A stretch of DNA of 64,000 nt from assembly GCA_002340325.1 (NCBI GenBank), contig DDLV01000095.1, positions 23,296 through 87,295 on the forward strand, in the 5' to 3' direction. The stretch is from Glaciecola sp. UBA2563 (GTDB taxonomy: Bacteria; Pseudomonadota; Gammaproteobacteria; Enterobacterales; Alteromonadaceae). Below are positions 46,033-54,461 of this stretch, piece after piece (the stretch's first letter is position 1; each line of letters begins with the position of its first letter). A program made the position numbers and the translations under genes. The notes beneath the pieces were generated by a model. The model had not been told where the DNA came from and searched no databases. It was given only the letters and a program-made list of their open reading frames with translations.

Positions 46033-47643
46033 ATGTCAACAATTACAGATACAGCAGGTAATACTAACGAACACGACCATCATGATGACCACCATCATGG
46101 TGCGCCTAAAGGAATAATGCGCTGGTTGCTAACAACAAACCACAAAGATATCGGAACGCTTTATTTGTGGTTTGCTTTCATAATGTTTTTGGTTGGCGGT
46201 GCAATGGCAATGGTCATTCGCGCCGAGTTATTCCAACCTGGATTGCAGATAGTTGACCCTAATTTCTTCAATCAAATGACCACGGTACACGGACTTATTA
46301 TGGTGTTCGGTGCAGTTATGCCTGCATTTACCGGACTGGCAAACTGGCTTGTACCGATGATGATTGGTGCGCCAGACATGGCATTGCCCAGAATGAATAA
46401 CTGGTCATTCTGGATACTGCCGTTCGCTTTTCTAATTTTATTAGCATCTTTGTTTATGGAAGGTGGCGGTCCATCTTTTGGCTGGACGTTCTATGCACCT
46501 CTTTCAACGACGTACAGCAGTGATAGTACGGCATTATTCGTCTTCTCTGTGCATATCATGGGAATAAGCTCCATCATGGGTGCGATAAACGTTATCGTTA
46601 CCATTATTAATATGCGCGCGCCTGGTATGACGCTAATGAAAATGCCTATGTTTGTTTGGACATGGCTAATAACAGCATTTTTACTTATCGCCGTAATGCC
46701 AGTGCTTGCAGCAGCGGTTACCATGGTATTAACAGATAAGTATTTTGGTACAGATTTCTTTAATGCGGCAGGTGGCGGTGACCCTGTAATGTTCCAGCAT
46801 ATATTCTGGTTCTTTGGGCATCCGGAGGTGTATATCATGATACTTCCGGCATTTGGGATCATTTCTCACATAATTCCGACCTTCTCACGCAAAAAACTGT
46901 TTGGTTATGCATCGATGGTATATGCGACGGCATCGATAGCCTTACTGTCCTTTGTTGTTTGGGCGCACCATATGTTCACGACCGGTATGCCGGTGGGGGC
47001 GGAACTGTTTTTTATGGTGGCAACGATGCTAATTTCGGTGCCGACAGGGGTTAAGGTGTTCAATTGGGTGGCAACAATGTGGCAAGGCTCAATGACATTT
47101 GAGATACCGATGTTGTTTGCTATTTCGTTTATAGTTCTGTTCACAATTGGCGGGCTGTCTGGTTTGATGCTGGCGATTACACCGGTGGATTTCCAATACC
47201 ATGACACTTATTTCGTGGTTGCGCACTTCCATTATGTGCTTGTGACGGGTGCTGTGTTTTCTATTATGGCGGCGGTTTATTACTGGTTACCTAAATGGAC
47301 AGGCAAGATGTTCGACATCCGCCTAGCTAAATGGCATTTCTGGTGCTCATTGGTGTCTGTAAACGTACTATTCTTCCCCATGCACTTTGTTGGGTTAGCG
47401 GGTATGCCGCGACGTATTCCTGACTACGCACTTCAGTTTGCTGATTTTAACCAATGGATAAGTATTGGCGGATTCGCATTTGGATTAAGTCAGCTGATTT
47501 TCTTGGCGCTGGTTATTAAGGCATGCCGCAAGCAAGGTGAACCAGTGACAGACCAAGTATGGGATGGCGCAGAAGGCTTGGAGTGGGAAATCCCTTCACC
47601 CGCACCTTATCACACCTTTGATACGCCACCAGTTGTCAGGTAG
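46033..47643 (+). CDS. coxA: Cytochrome c oxidase subunit I
   Basis: Catalytic haem-copper subunit reducing oxygen to water and pumping protons. Twelve membrane helices. CuB/haem ligands are in TTVHGLIMVFGA, FWFFGHPEVYIMILP, VVWAHHMF and HDTYFVVAHFHYV. Polar residues in GLANWLVPMMIGAPDMALPR fit the D-channel of A-family enzymes. An unusual His/Asp-rich N terminus (HDHHDDHHHG, about residues 14-23) could bind metal. 536 residues. Confidence 0.97.
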   Translation: MSTITDTAGNTNEHDHHDDHHHGAPKGIMRWLLTTNHKDIGTLYLWFAFIMFLVGGAMAMVIRAELFQPGLQIVDPNFFNQMTTVHGLIMVFGAVMPAFTGLANWLVPMMIGAPDMALPRMNNWSFWILPFAFLILLASLFMEGGGPSFGWTFYAPLSTTYSSDSTALFVFSVHIMGISSIMGAINVIVTIINMRAPGMTLMKMPMFVWTWLITAFLLIAVMPVLAAAVTMVLTDKYFGTDFFNAAGGGDPVMFQHIFWFFGHPEVYIMILPAFGIISHIIPTFSRKKLFGYASMVYATASIALLSFVVWAHHMFTTGMPVGAELFFMVATMLISVPTGVKVFNWVATMWQGSMTFEIPMLFAISFIVLFTIGGLSGLMLAITPVDFQYHDTYFVVAHFHYVLVTGAVFSIMAAVYYWLPKWTGKMFDIRLAKWHFWCSLVSVNVLFFPMHFVGLAGMPRRIPDYALQFADFNQWISIGGFAFGLSQLIFLALVIKACRKQGEPVTDQVWDGAEGLEWEIPSPAPYHTFDTPPVVR

Positions 47644-47652
47644 GGAAACACT

Positions 47653-48270
47653 GTGATCGAGAATGATGGACAGAAAAACGGTGTAACCGCTGCGAATTCT
47701 GTCCCACCAGCAAATCATACAAAAACAGTCGGCAAGCTCTTTTTGCTGACTGTCTTTATGTTTGGATTTGGATTTGCACTTGTTCCACTATATGAAGTGT
47801 TTTGCGAAATCACGGGGATCAATGGCCGCACGGATGATAGTGCTGCCGTCTACGAATCAGTTGAAGTAGATGAAACTAGAACCATCACCGTTGATTTTAT
47901 CACGCGAACATCAACTGGGATGCCTTGGGAGTTCACTGTCGATACCAAGAGAGTTGAAGTGCACCCCGGGGAGTTGAGCCAAGTGAATTTCTATGTCAGG
48001 AATCCGGCAAGAAGAGACATCGTTGCGCAGGCAATTCCTTCAGTCTCGCCTGGTTCAGCTGCGTTGTACGTCAATAAGACTGAGTGTTTCTGCTTTCAGC
48101 ATCAACCTCTGGAATCAGGAGGTGAAACGCTAATGCCGATGACCTTTTTCATCGATCCGCAGCTTCCGGACAATATCACCTACTTCACATTACAATACAC
48201 ACTCTTTGACATCACTGAGCGCGCTGGCGAAACGGTCGATGTTGCCATGAACACGACTCTAGGAGATTAA
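47653..48270 (+). CDS. ctaG: Cytochrome c oxidase assembly protein CtaG/Cox11
   Basis: Delivers copper to the CuB site of subunit I. One N-terminal membrane helix (about 27-45, FLLTVFMFGFGFALVPLYEV) and a periplasmic Ig-like domain with the copper-binding CFCFQHQPL motif. 205 residues; GTG start 9 bp after coxA. The order coxB-coxA-ctaG-coxC is standard. Confidence 0.95.
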   Translation: MIENDGQKNGVTAANSVPPANHTKTVGKLFLLTVFMFGFGFALVPLYEVFCEITGINGRTDDSAAVYESVEVDETRTITVDFITRTSTGMPWEFTVDTKRVEVHPGELSQVNFYVRNPARRDIVAQAIPSVSPGSAALYVNKTECFCFQHQPLESGGETLMPMTFFIDPQLPDNITYFTLQYTLFDITERAGETVDVAMNTTLGD

Positions 48271-48273
48271 ACT

Positions 48274-49155
48274 ATGGAACAAACACAATACGAAAAATAC
48301 TATGTTCCTGAGCAAAGCTGGTGGCCAATTGTAGGTGCCGTTGCTTTGTTTTTGATTGCGGTAGGTGCCGGTTTAACCGTCATTGAGATCAGCAACGATG
48401 AAAGTGGTTTTTCAAAATATATTCTCTTCGGCGGTCTTGCGATATTGCTTGTTATGATCATTGGTTGGTTCAGGGACCAAATAAATGAGTCGATGAGTGG
48501 CCTATATAGCGCTCAGCTTGGCCGTTCTTACCGACAAGGCATGGCGTGGTTTATTTTCTCTGAAGTTATGTTCTTTGCAGGCTTCTTCGGCGCGCTATTT
48601 TATGCTCGTGTCATTTCTATTCCTTGGCTTGGTGGCGCATCGAACAACGCGATGACCAATGAAGTGTTGTGGCCGACGTTCGAAGCAGTCTGGCCATTGC
48701 TTTCAACGCCAGGAGGTACAGAGACGCAAGCGATGGGATGGTTTGGTCTGCCGCTCATCAATACGTTAATTCTCGTTGTGTCCTCTGTTACGCTTCACTT
48801 TGCTCACGTCGGTGTCGAGCAGAACAAGCGACAACAAATCGTAGTTTGGCTCGCCATTACCATTGGATTAGGTCTCATCTTCCTTGCATTGCAGGGATAT
48901 GAGTACTACTACGCGTACGATACATTGGGACTTACGTTACAATCCGGCGTATATGGCAACACTTTCTTCCTGCTGACGGGATTCCATGGTCTGCATGTGA
49001 CGCTTGGTGCGATAATTCTAATCGTTTTATTTGGACGAATACTGAAAGGGCATTTCACACCTGATGAGCATTTTGCGTTTCAGGCTGGAAGTTGGTACTG
49101 GCATTTTGTCGATGTAGTATGGTTGATGCTTTTCTTTTTCGTGTACATTCTATAA
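48274..49155 (+). CDS. coxC: Cytochrome c oxidase subunit III
   Basis: Seven-helix subunit that stabilises the oxidase and its proton-uptake path. Signature motifs: FIFSEVMFFAGFFGALFYAR, TGFHGLHVTLGAIIL and SWYWHFVDVVWLMLFFFVYI. 293 residues, starting 4 bp after ctaG. Last gene of the first cox block before the oppositely oriented DUF2909 gene. Confidence 0.96.
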   Translation: MEQTQYEKYYVPEQSWWPIVGAVALFLIAVGAGLTVIEISNDESGFSKYILFGGLAILLVMIIGWFRDQINESMSGLYSAQLGRSYRQGMAWFIFSEVMFFAGFFGALFYARVISIPWLGGASNNAMTNEVLWPTFEAVWPLLSTPGGTETQAMGWFGLPLINTLILVVSSVTLHFAHVGVEQNKRQQIVVWLAITIGLGLIFLALQGYEYYYAYDTLGLTLQSGVYGNTFFLLTGFHGLHVTLGAIILIVLFGRILKGHFTPDEHFAFQAGSWYWHFVDVVWLMLFFFVYIL

Positions 49156-49173
49156 GCCACTAAGGCGTATAGA

Positions 49174-49383
49174 TTAATAGGGTCGTGGGTTCGGAGTTAT
49201 AATGCCAGTCGCAATTGCCAACAACAAAAGGATTACGATACAGGCAGTTGCTATGAGCCTACGGCCGATGTATGTACTCATGGGAACTTTCTGGTCTCCT
49301 TTGAACATCACCATCATCGCTTTAAATAGGTTAAAAACGACAACGAGCAATAACCCGCCAACTATTATTTTTACTGCCAACAT
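49174..49383 (-). CDS. DUF2909 family small membrane protein
   Basis: About 69 residues starting at the ATG at 49383 behind GAGGAAAG; a longer reading from 49419 would overlap surf1. Two hydrophobic helices with MLAVKIIVGGLLLVVVFNL and a C-terminal helix ending PNPRPY. The DUF2909 family is routinely found between coxC and surf1 on the opposite strand, which suggests an oxidase-related but unknown role. Divergent from surf1 by 24 bp. Confidence 0.85.
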   Translation of the reverse strand: MLAVKIIVGGLLLVVVFNLFKAMMVMFKGDQKVPMSTYIGRRLIATACIVILLLLAIATGIITPNPRPY

Positions 49384-49407
49384 TTTTTCTTTCCTCGAGC
49401 GGTAACG

Positions 49408-50133
49408 ATGTCTGAACAAGCGCGAAAACCATTTCCTGTTGTGGTTACCCTATTATCAATTATTAGTATTGTCACTATGTTGATACTAGGTTTTTGGCAG
49501 TTGGATCGCAAACAGCAAAAAGAAGAACGTCTAGACCAAATTGAGTTGGGAGCGGCAAGCGGAGAATTAGCGCTTGAGCAAGCAATGTCTGCTCCCTCAA
49601 AGTACGAAGATTTTAGAGTAACAGTTAGTGGTACTGCGGACCAAAACTTATTCTATGTTGACAACAAACTTTATGAAGGTAGGCCTGGTTATCATGTATT
49701 GCAGCCATTAAGAACGGATTTTGGCTACTTAATCGTCAACCTAGGATGGATATACGCACAAGATAGAGGGAGTATTCCCTCTGTCACTAAGCTGGAAGGA
49801 ACAGTTCAGCTAACAGGGGTTTTATCGATTCCGACAGATAACGTTTTCATCAAAGAAACTAATACAAACTACAGCCAATTCCCCGTAATACTTCAACAAT
49901 TAGACCTCGCGGAAATAGAGAAACATTTGAACGTGGATGCATTTCCTTTCGTGTTATTGGCAAACCCGGAAAGCTCTTCTTCTTTCGTAAGAGAGTGGAA
50001 AGCGGTCGTTATGGCGCCGGAAAAGCATTTGGGATATGCGATTCAGTGGTTCGGCTTGGCAATAGCAGCTTTGACGGTGTATTTGATTAGTATTGGCAAC
50101 TACTACAAAAAAGCCGGCGTGGTTAAGAATTAA
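49408..50133 (+). CDS. SURF1 family oxidase assembly protein
   Basis: 241 residues with terminal membrane helices (about 8-27 and 212-230) around a periplasmic domain. The family signatures LGFWQLDRKQQKEERLD and GYAIQWFGLAIAAL are present. SURF1 proteins help insert haem A into subunit I. Starts the second, assembly half of the oxidase locus. Confidence 0.9.
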   Translation: MSEQARKPFPVVVTLLSIISIVTMLILGFWQLDRKQQKEERLDQIELGAASGELALEQAMSAPSKYEDFRVTVSGTADQNLFYVDNKLYEGRPGYHVLQPLRTDFGYLIVNLGWIYAQDRGSIPSVTKLEGTVQLTGVLSIPTDNVFIKETNTNYSQFPVILQQLDLAEIEKHLNVDAFPFVLLANPESSSSFVREWKAVVMAPEKHLGYAIQWFGLAIAALTVYLISIGNYYKKAGVVKN

Positions 50134-50194
50134 CGGTATTGGCCTCACGACGTTTATTCGTGCAGAACGTAGAAAGAGTTAAAGAGAGAATATA

Positions 50195-50764
50195 GTGAGT
50201 ACGACAGAAACTACCAAAAAAAATCGTTTGAGTTTCATCATAATGATCATCATCTTTATTTTGCCTGTTGTTTTGGCGAAATTAGCGCTCGACAATGACT
50301 GGTTCAATAAAGGCGCTACCAATAGAGGCATATTGTTAGATCCCATCATTGAAGCACAGAGCTTATTAGGTACTGCCGAAAACAAATGGCATTTTGTCTA
50401 TGTGTTGCCAAATGAATGTGCATCTGCTTGTGAAAACGCGATTTATTCAATACAACAACTCTATAGCGCAGTGGGCAGGGAAAAGAATCGTGTCAATGCG
50501 CTTTTCTTAGCGACAGAAACAAGCGCCAGTTCATTAGTCGATCAGCTTGATGGTAAATCAGGAATTGAAGTCGTAAAAACGTCCCAAGAAAGTGTAGATA
50601 GTCTATTTAATGAAGTTGGTCTAAATGCAATTTTCATTGCGGATACATTGCACAATGTCGTGCTGTATTATCCGAATACCGATGATAGAGAGCAAGCAAT
50701 CATGGATAGTCGTGACATGCTGGCTGATTTGCGCAAGTTATTGAAGCTATCGCGCATAGGTTAG
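50195..50764 (+). CDS. Cox-locus membrane protein with CxxxC, thioredoxin-like
   Basis: 189 residues, GTG start. One N-terminal membrane helix (about 12-28) and a periplasmic domain where CASAC follows a beta strand (FVYVLPNECASACENAI). This CxxxC sits where SCO proteins and thioredoxins have their metal/redox cysteines, so a copper or disulfide function in oxidase assembly is plausible. It lies between surf1 and ctaA, a position typically filled by an uncharacterised protein in related genomes. Confidence 0.75.
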   Translation: MSTTETTKKNRLSFIIMIIIFILPVVLAKLALDNDWFNKGATNRGILLDPIIEAQSLLGTAENKWHFVYVLPNECASACENAIYSIQQLYSAVGREKNRVNALFLATETSASSLVDQLDGKSGIEVVKTSQESVDSLFNEVGLNAIFIADTLHNVVLYYPNTDDREQAIMDSRDMLADLRKLLKLSRIG

Positions 50765-50803
50765 AAGTAATAGGATAGAAGTAAAAGTAGGATAATAATA
50801 ACA

Positions 50804-51787
50804 ATGAGAATTCTTTCGCTCACTTGCGTGTTCTTCGCACTCTTTGTGATTATATTAGGGGCATACACACGCTTGACCGATGCCGGTCTTGGGTGCCCAG
50901 ATTGGCCGGGTTGTTACGGATTCGCAGTGGTGCCAAAAGCCGAAGAAAAAGTGGCAGCTGCTAATGAGGCGTTTCCAGAAAGGCCTGTAGAGCAGGAAAA
51001 AGCGTGGATTGAAATGATTCATCGTTACTTTGCCGCAGCACTGGGTTTCTTCATTTTGATCATTGCTGCAAACGCATTTTTGAATCGCAGAAAATCACCT
51101 AATGCGCCAGTAAAATTACCCGTATTCCTGCTGCTAATGGTTTGTTTTCAAGGTGCGCTGGGTATGTGGACAGTTACCTTGAATCTCATGCCAGTCATCG
51201 TGATGGCACATCTCTTGGGCGGTTTCACGGTGCTGTCGTTGCTATTCCTTCTGTACCTCAGGTTGACACCTTTTCAAATTGCAGGTGGTGCTCCTCAACT
51301 GAGAGGCCTAGCTAAATTCGCTGCGCTTGGTATTTTGTTGCTAGTGACGCAAATCGCACTGGGTGGATGGACTTCAGCAAATTACGCGTCATTAGCGTGT
51401 ACAGAGCTTCCTATCTGTGAAGGTGACTGGTCGTCTCGGTTAGATTTTGGCGGCGCTTTTTCACTACCTCCAGCTGAAAATTATGAATTTGGTGTCCATA
51501 ATTACGAGGAACGCATGACTATGCATGTGGTGCATCGAATAGGTGCTATAGTGGTATGTGCATACTTTTGTTGGTTGGCAGTTATGATGTGGCAAAAAAG
51601 CGGCTCAGCACTAATCAAAAGAGCTGTCGTGTTGATGATGGGCGTACTTGCTATTCAAGTCGGTTTGGGTATCAGCAATGTGGTGTATTCATTGCCGCTA
51701 ACTGTTGCTACTCTACATAACGCCGTCGCAGCTTGTCTTTTGTTGGTAATGGTTTTTATAACCTATACCACCTATCGAAAAAATTGA
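50804..51787 (+). CDS. ctaA: Haem A synthase (COX15/CtaA)
   Basis: Oxidises the C8 methyl of haem O to give haem A. Eight membrane helices with the conserved histidines in EMIHRYFAA, VMAHLLGGFTVL, HVVHRIGAIVV and TLHNAVAACLL. The N-terminal TRLTDAGLGCPDWPGCYG is diagnostic. 327 residues. It is followed by the haem O synthase gene, so the two steps from haem B to haem A are adjacent. Confidence 0.95.
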   Translation: MRILSLTCVFFALFVIILGAYTRLTDAGLGCPDWPGCYGFAVVPKAEEKVAAANEAFPERPVEQEKAWIEMIHRYFAAALGFFILIIAANAFLNRRKSPNAPVKLPVFLLLMVCFQGALGMWTVTLNLMPVIVMAHLLGGFTVLSLLFLLYLRLTPFQIAGGAPQLRGLAKFAALGILLLVTQIALGGWTSANYASLACTELPICEGDWSSRLDFGGAFSLPPAENYEFGVHNYEERMTMHVVHRIGAIVVCAYFCWLAVMMWQKSGSALIKRAVVLMMGVLAIQVGLGISNVVYSLPLTVATLHNAVAACLLLVMVFITYTTYRKN

Positions 51788-51802
51788 AAGTGAGAGTTAT
51801 CC

Positions 51803-52705
51803 ATGGCTAAACAAGCTATCGCAAAAAAAATAATAAACGAAAGCGCGAGTTGGCGTGATTATTATGAGCTTACGAAACCGCGTGTCGTGATGTTATTGTT
51901 GCTGACGGCACTAGTTGGTATGTGTCTCGCCACGCCGGGGTGGATTGACCTTCAAATCTTGTTCGCTGGAATCATCGGTATTGGTGCTCTTTCTTCTTCT
52001 GCGGCAGTCATCAATCATGTAGTTGACCACAAAATAGATAGTTTGATGGCGAGGACGTTTAATCGTCCAGTTGCAAAAGGTAAGGTGTCACCTAAACAAG
52101 CGCTGATTTTTTCATTTGTCTTGGCAGTGGGTGGATTTGCGCTCCTTGCCTTCTACGTGAATATGTTAACGGCATGGTTAACGCTGGCTAGCTTGGTAGG
52201 CTACGCAGTCATTTATACAATGTATCTTAAGCGCGCTACTCCACAAAATATTGTTATAGGCGGTTTAGCAGGTGCTGCGCCTCCTCTTTTGGGATGGACC
52301 GCTGTAACTGGTGAAATCCACGCATATGGTTTGTTATTAGTGTTGATAATATTTACATGGACGCCGCCACACTTCTGGGCATTGGCTATTCATCGTGAGC
52401 GAGATTACGCGAATGCTGAAATCCCAATGTTACCCAATACACATGGCGTCGACTTCACAAAAACATGTGTGCTTTTATATACAATTCTCCTGTTTTTAGT
52501 GTGCATCCTTCCCTACTTGGTTGGAATGAGCGGAACAATTTATCTTATTGGCACTCTAATATTAAACACCTGGTTTATGGTAATGGCACTTAAATTAAAG
52601 TTCAGGCCAAAGGCATCAACAGCTATGGATACATTTAAATTTTCTATCATTCATCTGATGCTGTTGTTTATTGTACTGTTGGTAGACCATTACATCGCGA
52701 TTTAA
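51803..52705 (+). CDS. cyoE: Protoheme IX farnesyltransferase (haem O synthase)
   Basis: UbiA-superfamily membrane prenyltransferase that converts haem B to haem O. Aspartate-rich motifs are seen in NHVVDHKIDSLMARTFNRPV and HRERDYANAEIPMLPNTHG. 300 residues, nine or so membrane helices. Also called ctaB in cox operons such as this one; 15 bp after ctaA. Confidence 0.95.
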   Translation: MAKQAIAKKIINESASWRDYYELTKPRVVMLLLLTALVGMCLATPGWIDLQILFAGIIGIGALSSSAAVINHVVDHKIDSLMARTFNRPVAKGKVSPKQALIFSFVLAVGGFALLAFYVNMLTAWLTLASLVGYAVIYTMYLKRATPQNIVIGGLAGAAPPLLGWTAVTGEIHAYGLLLVLIIFTWTPPHFWALAIHRERDYANAEIPMLPNTHGVDFTKTCVLLYTILLFLVCILPYLVGMSGTIYLIGTLILNTWFMVMALKLKFRPKASTAMDTFKFSIIHLMLLFIVLLVDHYIAI

Positions 52706-52717
52706 TATAGGTAGTTT

Positions 52718-53374
52718 ATGCAGCCAAAATGGGTAATTCCGCTCGCTATCTTTGCCATATCCCTTGGGGTTTATTTGGCTGTCACGATTGCCCCCCCAGG
52801 GTTTAATGAGCAATCGATTGAACAAAAGACTTCACATATGCAATGGTATCCGCAACCACGGAAGCTTGCTGATTTCGAATTAGAGACGCACAACGCCACA
52901 CCCATGACCAATGCTGATTTACTTGAGAAGTGGACACTGGTATTTGTTGGTTACACGTTTTGCCCTGATATTTGCCCTGTTACCCTTGCACAGATAAATA
53001 TTATTTATCCCGAATTACAGTCTCACGTACAGAAAACTGATCTCCAGGTCTGGTTTTTATCAGTTGACCCCAATCGCGATACAACAGAGAGGTTGAACGA
53101 ATACATTAACTTCTTCAACGGTGATTTTGTAGCCTCTACCGGTCCCCATAGTGTCCTTTTTCCGCTTGTGAGAAGTATGGGGATGATGTATTCAATTGCT
53201 GAGAGCACAGATAATCCGAATTATCTTGTTGACCACAGTGGTTCAATTGCTGTGATCAATCCTGAGGGCAATTTGGTTGGTAGGTTTAAACCAAAACATG
53301 TGCCAGGCAAACTCGTAACTAGCGATGCCGAACAAGTGCTCGCTGATGTCCCTCTATTGCTAGCAGATGGTTGA
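52718..53374 (+). CDS. SCO1/SenC family copper chaperone
   Basis: Membrane-anchored thioredoxin-fold protein that metallates CuA of subunit II. N-terminal anchor (about 4-21), then TFCPDICPVTLAQ with the CxxxC copper/redox site and the conserved His in VDHSGSIAVINPEG. 218 residues. It ends the oxidase assembly operon, and its stop overlaps the following GNAT gene by 8 bp. Confidence 0.93.
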   Translation: MQPKWVIPLAIFAISLGVYLAVTIAPPGFNEQSIEQKTSHMQWYPQPRKLADFELETHNATPMTNADLLEKWTLVFVGYTFCPDICPVTLAQINIIYPELQSHVQKTDLQVWFLSVDPNRDTTERLNEYINFFNGDFVASTGPHSVLFPLVRSMGMMYSIAESTDNPNYLVDHSGSIAVINPEGNLVGRFKPKHVPGKLVTSDAEQVLADVPLLLADG

Positions 53375-53963
53375 GCTAAAAAAAGGCAGTATTGAATACG
53401 CAAATGTATTGCCCCAGCTTATCTATGATAGTGCATCATCAGTTCTCGACTTTATCTTTAACGGCAAATCCAATGCACTCACATTTTTGAAGCGCGCAGC
53501 AAAAGAGTCTGAAGGTCAGTTTAGCGTTAATCGACATCACTTCGCATGTTTGGACGGCAACCCGGTAGGGTGTGTAAGTTTATGGCACACTGAGTTACCA
53601 GCATCTTTTCATACAGCGACCTATACCTGTCTAGAGCGTTTTCTACATCCCGATTTACTGCAGCACGTAATCAGAGTGAATCCATCTTTGCTCTCAACAT
53701 TCGCCCCACCTAAAGACTTCCAATTGTGTTTTGGTCATTTCTGTGTGAAGGAGGAATTTCGAGGGGAGAATATCGGTAGTAAACTTCTTGCCCATGTCAC
53801 CCGCAAAGGAAATCAATTGTTAAAACAAGAATTAGCGCTTGATGTCGAAGTGTCAAATGAAGCCGCGTTACAGGTTTACGAACGCTGGGGATTTGTCGTA
53901 AAGAGTGAGAAAACGCTTGAACCGATAAATCAAACATTTTACAGAATGACAAAATCTTTGTAG
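53367..53963 (+). CDS. GNAT family N-acetyltransferase
   Basis: 198 residues with the acetyl-CoA binding motif in CVKEEFRGENIGSKLLAHVT and the following LDVEVSNEAALQVYERWGF. The substrate is unknown. Its start lies within the end of the SCO gene (8-bp overlap), so it is translated with the oxidase assembly genes although no functional link is known. Confidence 0.85.
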   Translation: MVELKKGSIEYANVLPQLIYDSASSVLDFIFNGKSNALTFLKRAAKESEGQFSVNRHHFACLDGNPVGCVSLWHTELPASFHTATYTCLERFLHPDLLQHVIRVNPSLLSTFAPPKDFQLCFGHFCVKEEFRGENIGSKLLAHVTRKGNQLLKQELALDVEVSNEAALQVYERWGFVVKSEKTLEPINQTFYRMTKSL

Positions 53964-53987
53964 CGGGGCACGATAGTAGTATTAATC

Positions 53988-54125
53988 AAGTTTGAAATCG
54001 CTCTTTGCAACAAAAGGTAGCACAAAATAAAGACGCTGCGAGCACCTCCATGTGTCGCTTGGCAAAAAACATCCTTGTTTTTTGACACTTTATTTTGGGT
54101 TACCTTTCATAACAAACGCTCCTTT
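53988..54125 (-). ncRNA. Dispersed structured element, copy B (candidate RNA with two GGA hairpins)
   Basis: Reverse-oriented partner of 3538-3675 and also 138 bp long. Core 54026-54094 matches copy A except for two substitutions and one inserted base. Both GGA-loop hairpins are kept; the second is longer here because GCG/CGC can pair around CAC-ATGGAG-GTG. The closing arms AAAGGTAACCCAA and TTGTGCTACCTTT pair at 11 of 13 positions but share no sequence with the arms of copy A. Flanks AAAGGAGCGTTTGT and AGCGATTTC are conserved. It sits between the GNAT gene and the rescue-factor candidate. Confidence 0.6.
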
Positions 54126-54176
54126 CAAACGTGATTAAATTTATGATCCCGAACTAAGCCCTCTAGTTGAAAACGA

Positions 54177-54204
54177 TTGACTCCTGTAAAATTGAGAGTA
54201 TAGT
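54177..54204 (+). promoter_or_regulatory. Putative sigma-70 promoter
   Basis: TTGACT (54177-54182), a 16-bp spacer and TATAGT (54199-54204), about 40 bp upstream of the small basic-protein gene at 54243. A near-consensus match. Confidence 0.6.
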
Positions 54205-54242
54205 CCAACGCGCATTTTTTAACCTGACACAGGAGAAAAAGA

Positions 54243-54461
54243 ATGGCGAAACGTAAAAAATTTCGTAATCTTCACGCTTGCCACCCCATTATGAGGAAAG
54301 GTGGTGTTCATGAAAAATCAAATGGTTCAAAAAGAGCCAAAGCAAAGAGGGAGACTTTTCAAGAAGTGAGAGACTCCCTCTCTTTTTATCTGCAATTGCT
54401 AAGTAAAGCGCAAATCTCCTTTGCCACTTGCAATGTATGTTCGTCCATTTTTAGTCGGTAA
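54243..54461 (+). CDS. Small basic protein, candidate ArfA-like ribosome-rescue factor
   Basis: 72-residue ORF; the first 37 residues are strongly basic (MAKRKKFRNLHACHPIMRKG, then VHEKSNGSKRAKAKR). An intrinsic terminator-like hairpin lies inside the ORF (54346-54387), so most transcripts should end without a stop codon after about 48 codons. Nonstop mRNA made this way is the hallmark of tmRNA-controlled rescue factors such as ArfA and BrfA. The sequence match to ArfA is weak; the assignment is from architecture. RBS CAGGAG precedes the ATG. The 3' end overlaps the next, convergent gene by 11 bp. Confidence 0.55.
   Translation: MAKRKKFRNLHACHPIMRKGGVHEKSNGSKRAKAKRETFQEVRDSLSFYLQLLSKAQISFATCNVCSSIFSR
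54346..54387 (+). terminator. Intrinsic terminator-like hairpin inside the 54243 ORF
   Basis: AGAGGGAG (54346-54353) pairs with CTCCCTCT (54374-54381), extended inward by CTTTT/GTGAG-type pairs with wobble, then C and five T. It lies within codons 35-49 of the ORF. Confidence 0.7.

Noticed and set aside
49180..49200. Possible tRNA T-loop (GGGTTCG...)
   Set aside because: No cloverleaf can be built; the sequence is the 3' end of the DUF2909 gene.
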